DNA of 64,000 nt, from assembly GCA_902594245.1 (NCBI GenBank), contig CACJLM010000001.1:71591-135590 (forward strand), in the 5' to 3' direction. The notes below the pieces were generated by a model. The model worked only from the letters and a program-made list of their open reading frames with translations. It did not search any database and was not told the origin of the DNA. The DNA comes from an uncultured Pelagibacteraceae bacterium (lineage in GTDB: Bacteria; Pseudomonadota; Alphaproteobacteria; Pelagibacterales; Pelagibacteraceae). The position numbers and the translations under genes were made by a program. Shown here one piece after another: positions 9,959 through 19,361 of this stretch; position 1 is the stretch's first letter; each line of letters opens with the position of its first letter.

Positions 9959-11392
9959 ATGAGTCAATTAGATCTAAAGATTGGGCCAAAAATCAAGGCT
10001 TTTAGACGACAATTGGGTCTTCAAGCAAATAAATTGGCAGATGATTTGGGTATTTCTCCAAGCTACTTAAACTTAATTGAGGGTGGAAAGAGAAAAATTG
10101 ATGGGGACCTTCTCCTCAAAATTTGTGAAAAATTAAACATTGAGCTTTCACATCTAACATCGAAAACAGATATAAATTTAGAAAATACTTTATCTGAGAT
10201 TTTGGATGATAAATTATTTGAAGATTTAGATATTTTGGGTCCAGAGGTTAAAGATTTAGTTAGTACTAATCCGAAAATTGGGAAAGCAATTGTAAGACTT
10301 GGAGATATTTTAAAAAAGAAAGATCATGAATTAGTAAATAGAATTGAAAAAATATCTGGCAAAATTGTTGATAATAGAAAGAATTCTTTTCCAGGGGAAG
10401 TTATCTCTGATTTTCTTCAAGAAAATAAAAACTACTTTCCAAAATTAGAAGAATTTGCAAATAAAGTTTTTGAAAAAGTCCAAAAAAATAATCGAACTAG
10501 ATATATTGCATTATGTGACTATTTATTGTCGGAATATTCAATTGTTGTAAAAGACGTTATACCCGAGGAAGATAAGCCATTTTCTAAAATTTTTAATAAA
10601 AATAAAAAAGAACTTTTATTAAGTGATTATAGTTCTCTCGAAACAAAAAAACTTCATGCAGCTGCTCAAATAGCTCAAGAGGGAGCAAATAAGGAAATAG
10701 AGGAATATTTAGCTAATTTTTCTTTTCCAACAGAAGAATCTAAAAAATTATCTAAAGTAGCTTTACTTAATTATTGTGGTGCAGCTATTTTGATGCCTTA
10801 CAAGTTATTCCACTCTGAATGTAAAAAATTAAAATATGATCTTGAATTATTACAGAATACTTTTGCAACTTCATTTGAACAAGTAGCTCATAGAGTAACT
10901 TGTTTACAAGATCCAAAATTACCTGGTATACCATTTCATTTTTTAAGAGTAGATATGGCTGGAAATATATCAAAGAGATTTTCTTTATCTGGAATTGAAA
11001 TTCCACGATATGGAGGAGCATGCCCTAGGTGGAATGTCTATTCAGCATTTACAAGACCTGGAGTTATTCAAGCAGCTGTTAGTAAAATGACTAATGGAGA
11101 AAAATACGTTTGTATAGCTAGAACAGTTGAAAAAGGCATAGGTAGATTTGGTCAATCAAAAAGTATTTTATCAATTGGTTTAGGTTGTGAAGCAAAATTT
11201 GCAAAAGATTTTGTTTATACTGAAAATGTCAGTCTCAATGATAAATCAACAGAAATTCCAATCGGTGTGTCATGTAGAACCTGTGATAGATTAGACTGTT
11301 CACAAAGAGCCTTCCCACCATTACATAAGAAGTTTGATGTAGATATAAATACACGAGGCGTCTCAGTTTATGTTGGCGATAAAAACAATTAA
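9959..11392 (+). CDS. XRE-family transcriptional regulator with RamB/short-chain fatty acyl regulator C-terminal domain
   Basis: N-terminal HTH (LGISPSYLNLIEGGKRKI); central IrrE-like/C-terminal region with GVSCRTCDRLDCSQRAFPP, typical of RamB-like proteins. Confidence 0.85.
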   Translation: MSQLDLKIGPKIKAFRRQLGLQANKLADDLGISPSYLNLIEGGKRKIDGDLLLKICEKLNIELSHLTSKTDINLENTLSEILDDKLFEDLDILGPEVKDLVSTNPKIGKAIVRLGDILKKKDHELVNRIEKISGKIVDNRKNSFPGEVISDFLQENKNYFPKLEEFANKVFEKVQKNNRTRYIALCDYLLSEYSIVVKDVIPEEDKPFSKIFNKNKKELLLSDYSSLETKKLHAAAQIAQEGANKEIEEYLANFSFPTEESKKLSKVALLNYCGAAILMPYKLFHSECKKLKYDLELLQNTFATSFEQVAHRVTCLQDPKLPGIPFHFLRVDMAGNISKRFSLSGIEIPRYGGACPRWNVYSAFTRPGVIQAAVSKMTNGEKYVCIARTVEKGIGRFGQSKSILSIGLGCEAKFAKDFVYTENVSLNDKSTEIPIGVSCRTCDRLDCSQRAFPPLHKKFDVDINTRGVSVYVGDKNN

Positions 11393-11401
11393 TTTAAACA
11401 A

Positions 11402-11566
11402 ATGATTAAATTTATAATTCCAGCAGTAATAATTTTTTTGATTGTTTTATTTTGGGAAAAAATAAATGAAATTATTTATAATAAATTTAATATTAAAATA
11501 AATTATATAGGAATATTATTTTTATTATTAATTCTTGGGGTTATCCTTCTACTATTATATTTTTAG
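11402..11566 (+). CDS. Small membrane protein (54 aa)
   Basis: MIKFIIPAVIIFLIVLFWEKINEIIYNKFNIKINYIGILFLLLILGVILLLLYF*; two predicted TMs; not in the supplied ORF track. Confidence 0.5.
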   Translation: MIKFIIPAVIIFLIVLFWEKINEIIYNKFNIKINYIGILFLLLILGVILLLLYF

Positions 11567-11570
11567 AATT

Positions 11571-11840
11571 ATGAGTAATTTTAATTTTCATGAATGTGAA
11601 TTAACTAAAACTGAAGATGTTTATACGCTTAAAAATATAAATACTACGATTGGATTTGTTCGTTTTAATAATATTGGAGAAGTTGAATATATCTTTGTAA
11701 ATCCACTTTTTAGAAAAAGAGGTGTTGCAAAAAAACTATTGAAGTTAGTTAAAGAAAAAACAGGAAATAAAATAATTTTTCAAGAACCAATTAGTCCATT
11801 GGGGACTAAACTTTTGAAATCTTTAGAAAAATGGAATTAA
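11571..11840 (+). CDS. GNAT-like acetyltransferase (internal start MSNFNF preferred)
   Basis: EVEYIFVNPLFRKRGVAKKLLKLVKEK, a GNAT acetyl-CoA binding pattern. Confidence 0.6.
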   Translation: MSNFNFHECELTKTEDVYTLKNINTTIGFVRFNNIGEVEYIFVNPLFRKRGVAKKLLKLVKEKTGNKIIFQEPISPLGTKLLKSLEKWN

Positions 11841-12445
11841 AAAAAAAAATAAGACCAAGAATTAAAGCAAGATTGAGGAAGATGGGGCTTAAAACAAAAT
11901 TAAGACCCCGTATTACCGCTCATTTAAGAAAAAACAAACAAATAATAAATAAAAATATTGATAATTTTTTTGATTGGATAAAAGGAGCCGAATTAATTGA
12001 ACTTAAAGAATGCAATGTAAATGAAGATCCAGTTAGACCAGAGTTAGATAATGTCTTTCGAAGAAGTTATGGAAGAAAAATTTATGGTGTAAAATATATG
12101 AGTGAAATCCATGCTGTTATGTGTTTTGCTTATACTAATGAAGTACCAAAAAATGTTATTGAATTAGATAAGTTTAGTCACGATGCTTTTTTACAAAGTG
12201 CGCAGAGAGACCAAAATGTTGGACAGATAGCAATCGCTTATACTGTATGGTCGAAAAAAAAAGGTGGGGGAAAATTAATTGTTAACGAGGTATTTAAAAA
12301 AATTAAAAAATCTAACCATCTTAACAGATTAATTACTTTGTCACCTTTAACAGATATGGCCACACGTTTTCATACAAGTAATGGTGCAAAATTAATTCAA
12401 GTAAATGATACAACCCAAAATTTTGAATATATAGTAACCAAATAA
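11831..12445 (+). CDS. Hypothetical protein with duplicated basic N-terminus
   Basis: Intact 204 aa ORF; N-terminus contains KIRPRIKARLRK and KLRPRITAHLRK. Confidence 0.55.
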   Translation: MELKKKIRPRIKARLRKMGLKTKLRPRITAHLRKNKQIINKNIDNFFDWIKGAELIELKECNVNEDPVRPELDNVFRRSYGRKIYGVKYMSEIHAVMCFAYTNEVPKNVIELDKFSHDAFLQSAQRDQNVGQIAIAYTVWSKKKGGGKLIVNEVFKKIKKSNHLNRLITLSPLTDMATRFHTSNGAKLIQVNDTTQNFEYIVTK

Positions 12446-12460
12446 ACTAGATTCGTTAAA

Positions 12461-13009
12461 ATGAAAAAAATTTTTATCATTATAATTTCAACCTTTCTTA
12501 ACTTAAACTTTTTGTATGCTGATGACAGAAATTCAGAATTAAATCGATTATTTAATGAATTAAAGATTAAAGATCAAAGTTCAAGTTTAAAGATTGAACT
12601 AAAAATTTGGAAGATTTGGAGCACTCATCCAAATAATGATGAACTGACTTCTATGTTGTCTTTAGGCTCAGATTTTGTAAATAACAATCAATATCCTAAA
12701 GCTGTTGAGACTTTTACAAAAGTTATAGAGATAGATCCAAGTTGGGCAGAAGCCTGGAATAAAAGAGCTACAGTTTTATACATGATGGGAGAATTTGAAA
12801 AATCTCAAAATGATATTGATGAAGTTTTAAAACTAGAAAAACGACACTTCGGAGCTTTAGCTGGGCAGGGTCTAGTTAATATAAAACTTGAAAATTATGA
12901 AAAGGCTATCATGAGTTATAAAGAAGCAATGAAAATATATCCGTCTATGAATTCACCAAAAATTATGATAAAAGAACTTGAAGAGTTAATAAAAAAACAA
13001 TCAATTTAA
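12461..13009 (+). CDS. TPR-repeat protein with signal peptide
   Basis: Hydrophobic N-terminus; TPR repeats (YPKAVETFTKVIEIDPSWAEAWNKRATVLYMMGEFEKSQNDIDEVLKLE). Confidence 0.8.
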   Translation: MKKIFIIIISTFLNLNFLYADDRNSELNRLFNELKIKDQSSSLKIELKIWKIWSTHPNNDELTSMLSLGSDFVNNNQYPKAVETFTKVIEIDPSWAEAWNKRATVLYMMGEFEKSQNDIDEVLKLEKRHFGALAGQGLVNIKLENYEKAIMSYKEAMKIYPSMNSPKIMIKELEELIKKQSI

Positions 13010-14122
13010 ATGTTAAGTTATATTATTCCTTTTATAATTCTAATTTTAATTGTTGTCTTCATTCATGAATACGGACATTATTACTTTGCCAAAAAATATG
13101 GGGTAGGTGTTACTGACTTTTCTATAGGATTTGGTCAAGAAATATTTGGATGGAATGATAAATCTGGTACCAGATGGAAAATATGCTGGATTCCATTAGG
13201 TGGATATGTGAAGTTTTTTGGAGATCGAAATGTTTTTTCTCAAGCTGATCAAGAAAAACTAATACAAAAATATAATGAAGAAGATAGAAATAAATTATTT
13301 GTCCTTAAACCTTTATACCAAAGAGTTTTAATTGTTTTTGGTGGACCATTAGCTAATTTTTTATTGGCTTTAGTGATTTTTTTTTCAATTTATACTTTTG
13401 TTGGAAAAGATTTCACTCCTGCTGTTATAAATGAAGTTAAAGATGATAGCCCTGCTATGATAGGTGGACTAAAGCAAAATGATATAATTTTAGAAATAGA
13501 TGGAAATAAAGTTAAAAGTATCATGGATGTTTCAAAATTTATTACTATGTCTTTAGATGAAATCATAGATTTTAAAGTAAAACGTTCATATGAAGAATTA
13601 ATTCTTAAAATAAAACCAGATGTGGTTCCTGGCGAAGATAATCTAGGAAATAAAATTAATAAGAGGATGGTTGGAATTAAACTTGGTGCATATAATAATG
13701 AGATCAACCATGTAAAATTAGGACCTGCTCAAGCAATTTATCATGCTGTAAATGAAGTTTATTATGTAACCATTTCATCATTAAAATATATTGGTGGAAT
13801 GATAGTAGGTAAGGCAGATACCTCTCAATTAGGTGGACCAATTAGAATAGCTAAAATTTCAGGTCAAGTAGCAGAGTTTGGCTTGTTAGCTTTTGTGAGT
13901 ATGATGGCTTACATTTCAATAAGTTTGGGGTTAATTAATTTATTTCCTATCCCAATGTTGGATGGGGGTCATTTAATGTTTTATGCATTTGAAAAAATTT
14001 TGGGACGACCATTATCTCAAAAAACTCAAGAAGGTTTTTTTCGAATCGGTTTGTTTTTATTGTTATCATTAATGTTTTTTACCACCTTTAATGATCTAAA
14101 AGACCTTGGTTTATTTAGATAA
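13010..14122 (+). CDS. rseP: RIP zinc metalloprotease RseP
   Basis: HEYGH near the N-terminus (zinc site), PDZ region, C-terminal FPIPMLDGGHLMFY. Confidence 0.93.
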   Translation: MLSYIIPFIILILIVVFIHEYGHYYFAKKYGVGVTDFSIGFGQEIFGWNDKSGTRWKICWIPLGGYVKFFGDRNVFSQADQEKLIQKYNEEDRNKLFVLKPLYQRVLIVFGGPLANFLLALVIFFSIYTFVGKDFTPAVINEVKDDSPAMIGGLKQNDIILEIDGNKVKSIMDVSKFITMSLDEIIDFKVKRSYEELILKIKPDVVPGEDNLGNKINKRMVGIKLGAYNNEINHVKLGPAQAIYHAVNEVYYVTISSLKYIGGMIVGKADTSQLGGPIRIAKISGQVAEFGLLAFVSMMAYISISLGLINLFPIPMLDGGHLMFYAFEKILGRPLSQKTQEGFFRIGLFLLLSLMFFTTFNDLKDLGLFR

Positions 14123-14280
14123 TTTTAAAGTTAAAAATCTTTAAAAAGCCAATAAAAACAACACTTATTTCAATTTTCTCTATATATTGTGTATAACTTT
14201 TTTTTGAACACTAAAAAAAAGCTTGATTTATCAACACTTTTGATAAAAATGGTAAATAACCTAATAAAACCGGAGCTAAA

Positions 14281-14556
14281 ATGAATAAAAAACAATTAGT
14301 AGTCAAGCTTTCAGGGGCTTTAAATTTAAGTAAAGCTGATGCTGAGAGAACTTTTGACACGATTACCAACACTATTCTTGATGCTTTAAAAGCTGATGAT
14401 TCAGTTAAAATTGCTGGATTTGGAACTTATAAAGTGGCTAAGAGAAAAGCTAGAGTTGGAAGAAATCCTAGAACTGGTGAGCAAATTCAAATTGCTGCAT
14501 CTCAAAAGGTTAAATTCTTACCTGCTAAAGCTTTAAAAGAAGTTTTTAATAGATAA
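14281..14556 (+). CDS. hup: HU-family DNA-binding protein
   Basis: 91 aa; GFGTYKVAKRKARVGRNPRTGEQIQI. Confidence 0.93.
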   Translation: MNKKQLVVKLSGALNLSKADAERTFDTITNTILDALKADDSVKIAGFGTYKVAKRKARVGRNPRTGEQIQIAASQKVKFLPAKALKEVFNR

Positions 14557-14565
14557 CAAACTTTT

Positions 14566-14597
14566 ACAGCCTTAATGCTAAATAGTATTAAGGCTGT
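14566..14597 (+). terminator. Rho-independent terminator after HU gene
   Basis: acagccttaat ... attaaggctgt, 11-bp perfect stem followed by ttct. Confidence 0.7.
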
Positions 14598-14674
14598 TTC
14601 TATATGCAAAAACTGCATACCCAATTTTCTTAAACAGCGTTAGTTTTTAAAATTTTTAAAAATATAACCCCCTC

Positions 14675-15994
14675 ATGAACAGGGAGGTCTTAATGACTAA
14701 ATTTTTAAAAAAAATAAGTGTGCCGCTTATTAGTTTAATCTTTTTATTAAACATGAGTAGTGCAGGAATGGCGGAAACAACTGTTTCTGCTGAAGTAGGG
14801 TTTATTTTTAATACCTTACTTTTTTTAATTTGTGGATTCTTGGTTATGTTTATGGCTGCAGGATTTGCAATGTTAGAGTCAGGTATGGTTACATCAAAAA
14901 GTGTATCTGTAATCTGTGCTAAAAATATAGGATTATTTTCAATCGCAGGAATAATGTTCTGGTTAGTAGGTTATAACTTAGCTTACGGAATTCCAGAAGG
15001 TGGTTATATAGGGAAATTTATACCATGGTCAGATGCTAGTGCTGTAGATACTGGTTATTCAGATGGTTCAGATTGGTATTTCCAAATGGTATTCTGTGCA
15101 ACAACAGTTTCTATTGTATCAGGAACTATGGCTGAAAGAATTAAACTATGGCCATTCTTCGTATTTGCTGCGATTCTTTCAGGAATTATTTATCCAATCG
15201 TAATGGGTTGGCAATGGGGTGGAGGCTGGTTAGCAGAGTTAGGATTTTCTGATTTTGCTGGTTCAACTTTAGTACACTCAACTGGTGGTGCAGCAGCTTT
15301 AGCTGGTGCTATCATAATTGGACCTAGACTTGGAAGATTTATGAAATCTGGTGCACCGGCTCCACTTAAGCCGTTTGCAGCTTCATCAATTCCATTAGTA
15401 ACAATTGGAGTATTTATATTATGGCTAGGTTGGTTTGGCTTTAATGGTGGTTCACAATTAGCTATAGGAACTGCTGTTGATGCAATTGCTGTATCAACTA
15501 TTTTCATGAACACATTTTTAGCAGGTGCAGGTGGTGTTATTGGAGCTGCTATAATCACAAGATTACATTTTGGTAAAACAGATGTTGTCCAAATGTTAAA
15601 CGGATGTATTGGTGGATTAGTTGCAGTAACAGCTGAACCATTAGCTCCATCACCTTTAGCAGCTATTCTAATCGGAGCTGTGGGTGGTTTAATTGTGGTT
15701 TATGGTACTAAACTATTATTCTCATTAAAAATTGATGATGTAGTAGGTGCAATACCAGCACACTTGTTTGCAGGAATTTGGGGAACATTGATTGTTCCAG
15801 CTACAAATTCTGATGCAGTTTTCAGTTCACAGTTAATTGGAGTTCTATCAGTTAACATATTTGTATTTATAGTCGCTTACATTGTGTTTAGCGTTATCAA
15901 ATCAACTATTGGCCTAAGGTTAAGTAAAGAAGGTGAAACCAAAGGTACTGATGTAACTGAAACTGGTGTTATTGCTTACGCGATAAGAGACTAA
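14675..15994 (+). CDS. amt: Ammonium transporter
   Basis: Signal-like N-terminus, 11-TM Amt family with HSTGGAAALAGAIIIGPR and AGIWGTLIVPATN. Confidence 0.93.
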   Translation: MNREVLMTKFLKKISVPLISLIFLLNMSSAGMAETTVSAEVGFIFNTLLFLICGFLVMFMAAGFAMLESGMVTSKSVSVICAKNIGLFSIAGIMFWLVGYNLAYGIPEGGYIGKFIPWSDASAVDTGYSDGSDWYFQMVFCATTVSIVSGTMAERIKLWPFFVFAAILSGIIYPIVMGWQWGGGWLAELGFSDFAGSTLVHSTGGAAALAGAIIIGPRLGRFMKSGAPAPLKPFAASSIPLVTIGVFILWLGWFGFNGGSQLAIGTAVDAIAVSTIFMNTFLAGAGGVIGAAIITRLHFGKTDVVQMLNGCIGGLVAVTAEPLAPSPLAAILIGAVGGLIVVYGTKLLFSLKIDDVVGAIPAHLFAGIWGTLIVPATNSDAVFSSQLIGVLSVNIFVFIVAYIVFSVIKSTIGLRLSKEGETKGTDVTETGVIAYAIRD

Positions 15995-16006
15995 TTGCAT
16001 GCAATA

Positions 16007-16057
16007 AAGGGGTCCTTCGCTCTCTGTATACACAGATTACTCATCGGAGGGCCCCTT
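16007..16057 (+). ncRNA. Structured 3'-UTR element downstream of amt (long stem with nested hairpin)
   Basis: AAGGGGtCCTTCG ... CGGAGGgCCCCTT outer stem (with G-U pairs) enclosing tctgt-atac-acaga; not followed by a T-tract. Confidence 0.45.
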
Positions 16058-16098
16058 AAAACAAAATAACATTACTTCCTCTAAGTTGTTATAAATAT

Positions 16099-16122
16099 AA
16101 AGCCCCTCCCTCAAGGGGCTTT
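16099..16122. terminator. Bidirectional rho-independent terminator between convergent genes
   Basis: aaagcccct-ccctca-aggggcttt, 9-bp perfect arms, T-rich on both flanks. Confidence 0.8.
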
Positions 16123-16136
16123 ATTAATTTTAAAAA

Positions 16137-17132
16137 TCATGAATTAATTTGATTCACTATATCTAAGAAAACTTTTTTAGGTGTTAGTTTTTTCATTCCC
16201 TCTCTACTTCTGAGTCTATAGTTGTCATCGAGATCACTAGGTCTTATAATTTTAATTTTACTATATTTTAATTCATTTATGGGATCATTAGCAATTAATC
16301 CAAAACTTTTAATATTTAGAGCTGCAGCTAAATTAAGTGGACCTGAATTATTACCTACAAAAAAATCTGAATTTTTTAATGCTAAAACCACTCCTGTTAG
16401 GTCTTTTTTTGAGCAATTAATAAAAAAATTTTTTTTTGAAAGATTAATGATTTTATCAGCTATATATGATTTTTCAGGACCACAGATTAAATAAATAAAA
16501 TCAAATAATTTTTTTTCATAAAGTAAGTTAGCTAATTCAACGAAATCTTCCTCATACCACATCTTATAATCTTCAAAAGAGTCTATACCAAATGCAATTT
16601 TTTTTCCTTTCACTATTAAATCTAAATTCTTTTCCTCAAATACTGATGTGTTTATTTCTATTTCTGGATATAAATTATTCAATTTGATTGAATTAATTTT
16701 CAAAAACTTTTGAGATTGATCAGAATAAGTTTGTTTTTGGTCTTCTTCACTAAGGAAACTTTTACATGTTAACCATTTTTTTTGTTTACCAATACCTGGA
16801 CCAATAATGCTTTTTATACCAGCCAATTTTGCAGCGATAGCAGGCTTATTAACTTTATCTAATATATAGACAAAATCATATTTTGATTTGATGAAAATTT
16901 TTGTCAATTTTATTACATCTAACCAATAACCAAAGCCTTTTCTAAAATCATTGTAAAAAATATAGTTTAAATGTTTTAAGTCTTTTAAGATATTTTTTGC
17001 TTGGGTTTTTTCTCTTACAATTAAATCTACCTTTTCACTGTGATGTTCGCTAATTGCTTTGATGTAAGGAAGTTGCCATATCAAGTCCCCCAGTTTATGG
17101 TGTGTATAAACAACACAAATTTTTTTATCCAT
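16137..17132 (-). CDS. Glycosyltransferase family 9 (heptosyltransferase-like)
   Basis: HHKLGDLIWQLPYIKAI N-terminus and FVGNNSGPLNLAAALNIKSFGL. Confidence 0.75.
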   Translation of the reverse strand: MDKKICVVYTHHKLGDLIWQLPYIKAISEHHSEKVDLIVREKTQAKNILKDLKHLNYIFYNDFRKGFGYWLDVIKLTKIFIKSKYDFVYILDKVNKPAIAAKLAGIKSIIGPGIGKQKKWLTCKSFLSEEDQKQTYSDQSQKFLKINSIKLNNLYPEIEINTSVFEEKNLDLIVKGKKIAFGIDSFEDYKMWYEEDFVELANLLYEKKLFDFIYLICGPEKSYIADKIINLSKKNFFINCSKKDLTGVVLALKNSDFFVGNNSGPLNLAAALNIKSFGLIANDPINELKYSKIKIIRPSDLDDNYRLRSREGMKKLTPKKVFLDIVNQINS

Positions 17133-17207
17133 TATATTTGAATTATTTAATGATTTAGAAGACTATGCAAACTAAAAAATTTACAATAATATTAACATTT
17201 TAAGAAT

Positions 17208-17591
17208 ATGAAAATTAAATCAAGTCAAACTCTTGTTTCAGAAGCACTTCAGGATATTAAAACAATTTCTACAGATGAGGCTTATACGATGTCAACTGAA
17301 GACCAATGTAATTTAATTGATATTAGGGATATTAGAGAATTGGAAAAAGAAGGTAGAGTAGAAAAATCAAATCATATTCCAAGAGGAATGTTGGAATTTT
17401 GGTTAGACCCTGATAGCCCTTATTTCAAAGAAGGAAAACTTGATATGAATAAAGAAATGGTTCTTTTTTGTGCTGGAGGATTGCGTTCTGCTTTAGCCGC
17501 AAAAACTCTAAAAGAAATGGGATTTGAAAAAGTTTCTCATATTGATGGAGGATTTGCTGCTTTAAGACAAAGTAAATTCAAGATAATTTAA
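17208..17591 (+). CDS. Rhodanese-like domain protein
   Basis: NLIDIRDIRELEKEGR and active-site loop LFCAGGLRSALAAKTL. Confidence 0.88.
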   Translation: MKIKSSQTLVSEALQDIKTISTDEAYTMSTEDQCNLIDIRDIRELEKEGRVEKSNHIPRGMLEFWLDPDSPYFKEGKLDMNKEMVLFCAGGLRSALAAKTLKEMGFEKVSHIDGGFAALRQSKFKII

Positions 17592-18166
17592 CAATTAAAT
17601 TCTTCTAAAGCATATTCCAATCTATCTTGTCCCCAAAAAAGTTTTTCATTAACAACAAAAGTTGGAGCCCCAAAGATATTTAATGCAAATGCTTTATCTG
17701 TCAAATCTTTAAGTTCATCTTTAATTTTTTGTTCTTTAATACCCTGATGAAATGATTTTTTATCTATGTTACATGTGGAAAGAATCTTTTCAATATTTTC
17801 TTCAAGAGTTATATCAACATTATTTTTCCAATATGCATCAAAACATAAATCAATAAATTTATCTTTTTTTATTTTATCAATTAAAAGAAATCCTCTCATT
17901 AGATATAAAGAATTTAATGGAAATTTTTCATTCCATTTAAATGGAATATTATTTTTATTTGAGATTAAAATACAATCGTTTTTCATATTTTTCATTTTTC
18001 TTTCATTAAATGCTGGTGCAGTGATCTTACCTAAATTATGAAGGCCACCTAATAAGATAGCCTTATAATTAAAATTTTTTCTCAAATTCAATCTAATTAT
18101 TTTTTTATGAGCTATGTACGAATATGGACTTATAAAATCAAAATAAAAATCAATTGATTTATTCAT
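17588..18166 (-). CDS. 2-hydroxychromene-2-carboxylate isomerase / DsbA-family (start MNKSIDF preferred)
   Basis: IDFYFDFISPYSYIA and FGAPTFVVNEKLFWGQDRL. Confidence 0.85.
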   Translation of the reverse strand: MNKSIDFYFDFISPYSYIAHKKIIRLNLRKNFNYKAILLGGLHNLGKITAPAFNERKMKNMKNDCILISNKNNIPFKWNEKFPLNSLYLMRGFLLIDKIKKDKFIDLCFDAYWKNNVDITLEENIEKILSTCNIDKKSFHQGIKEQKIKDELKDLTDKAFALNIFGAPTFVVNEKLFWGQDRLEYALEEFNC

Positions 18167-18632
18167 AGAGGTTAATGCTCTTTGCATAGAATATTCTTAT
18201 CACCCAATAAATGAATAGACCTAATGGACCAATTAAATAAGTAATAATTAAAGGAAATGACACTAAAATTTTATTTATATAAAATTTTTGTGAGTCCTTA
18301 ACAATCCAACCTCCAACAAATAAATTAATAGATATAAAATGTATCCAAAAAAGCATAAGAAAAAGATTATTTGAGAATAAATTAGATAAATTAGAAATAC
18401 TTAAATACAATTCAAAATTACTTAGGAAATCATAAGAACCTATGAAAGATTTATATAGTACAAATATGTATGCTCCACTTAGTAAAAAAATTGGCAAAAT
18501 TGATGTTACAAAAAATCTACTTAAATTTGATGAAGGAAAAAAAATTAAGATTAACCAAAAAGGCAATACACCCAAATTCACCCAAAAGTAGAGAATTTCA
18601 ATCGTGAAGTAAGCATAAATTTGTTCGATCAT
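18159..18632 (-). CDS. ABA4-like (DUF4281) membrane protein
   Basis: Multi-TM, VLPFWLILIFFPSS and GPLGLFIYWVIR pattern of the ABA4-like family. Confidence 0.65.
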   Translation of the reverse strand: MIEQIYAYFTIEILYFWVNLGVLPFWLILIFFPSSNLSRFFVTSILPIFLLSGAYIFVLYKSFIGSYDFLSNFELYLSISNLSNLFSNNLFLMLFWIHFISINLFVGGWIVKDSQKFYINKILVSFPLIITYLIGPLGLFIYWVIRIFYAKSINLYE

Positions 18633-18660
18633 TTGAAATTATATTATATTAAATCTTACA

Positions 18661-19224
18661 ATGATTCCTATAAGAAATAAGAGAAAAACTTTACAAGTAA
18701 CTGTTGATGAAATGAGAAATTTTGCGTTAGCATATGTAGATAAATATGCTCCATCTAAACAGCAACTCCGAACATATCTATTGAAAAAATATTTAAAGTT
18801 GTCAGTACCAAATGTAAAAAAACAAGATGTCACTCAGTTAATAGATGTTGTTCTATCTGATTTAGAGAAAAGTAAATTCATCAACGATAAATTTTACTCA
18901 GAAAGTAAAGCAAAGAGTATGATACAAAGGGGCAATTCGATTAACAAAATCAGAAACTATCTAATAGGCAAAGGTATTAATGATCAATTCATTAAGGAAA
19001 CAGTTAATAAGATTCAAGAAGATAATACTGATCAAGATTTTTTTTCTGCAATAAAGATTTGTAAAAAAAAAAGAATAGGCCCAGCAAGAACAGAGGATAA
19101 TCGTCCCTTATTTTATAAAAAAGATATATCTTTGTTAGCTAGAAATGGTTTTGATTTTGAAACATCAAAAAAAGTCATGGAATTGCAAAAAGATGATTAT
19201 TTAAAGATAATTAAATTAATCTAA
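18661..19224 (+). CDS. recX: RecX-family regulatory protein
   Basis: ALAYVDKYAPSKQQLRTYLLKK and LARNGFDFETSKKVMEL; RecX-like helical repeats. Confidence 0.65.
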   Translation: MIPIRNKRKTLQVTVDEMRNFALAYVDKYAPSKQQLRTYLLKKYLKLSVPNVKKQDVTQLIDVVLSDLEKSKFINDKFYSESKAKSMIQRGNSINKIRNYLIGKGINDQFIKETVNKIQEDNTDQDFFSAIKICKKKRIGPARTEDNRPLFYKKDISLLARNGFDFETSKKVMELQKDDYLKIIKLI

Positions 19225-19361
19225 TTTTTTCTTTCTTTTTCTTCTTCAACTAAACGAGTAATTTTATTTCTTATGTAATTCTTAACAAAAACAAAAACTA
19301 ATAATCCAAAAATTGAGACTGATATTATTATAATTAATATTATTCTTAATTGTTCGTCCAT
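19221..19361 (-). CDS. Small single-TM protein (46 aa)
   Basis: MDEQLRIILIIIISVSIFGLLVFVFVKNYIRNKITRLVEEEKERKN*; start abuts the stop of the upstream cysQ-like gene (TAATG); not in ORF track. Confidence 0.45.
   Translation of the reverse strand: MDEQLRIILIIIISVSIFGLLVFVFVKNYIRNKITRLVEEEKERKN

Noticed and set aside
13390-13707. 105-aa minus-strand ORF inside rseP
   Set aside because: Antisense to the PDZ region of RseP; no recognisable protein features.
15190-15558. 122-aa minus-strand ORF inside amt
   Set aside because: Antisense shadow of a strongly supported Amt CDS; low-complexity Pro/Ala/Ile composition from the complementary codons.
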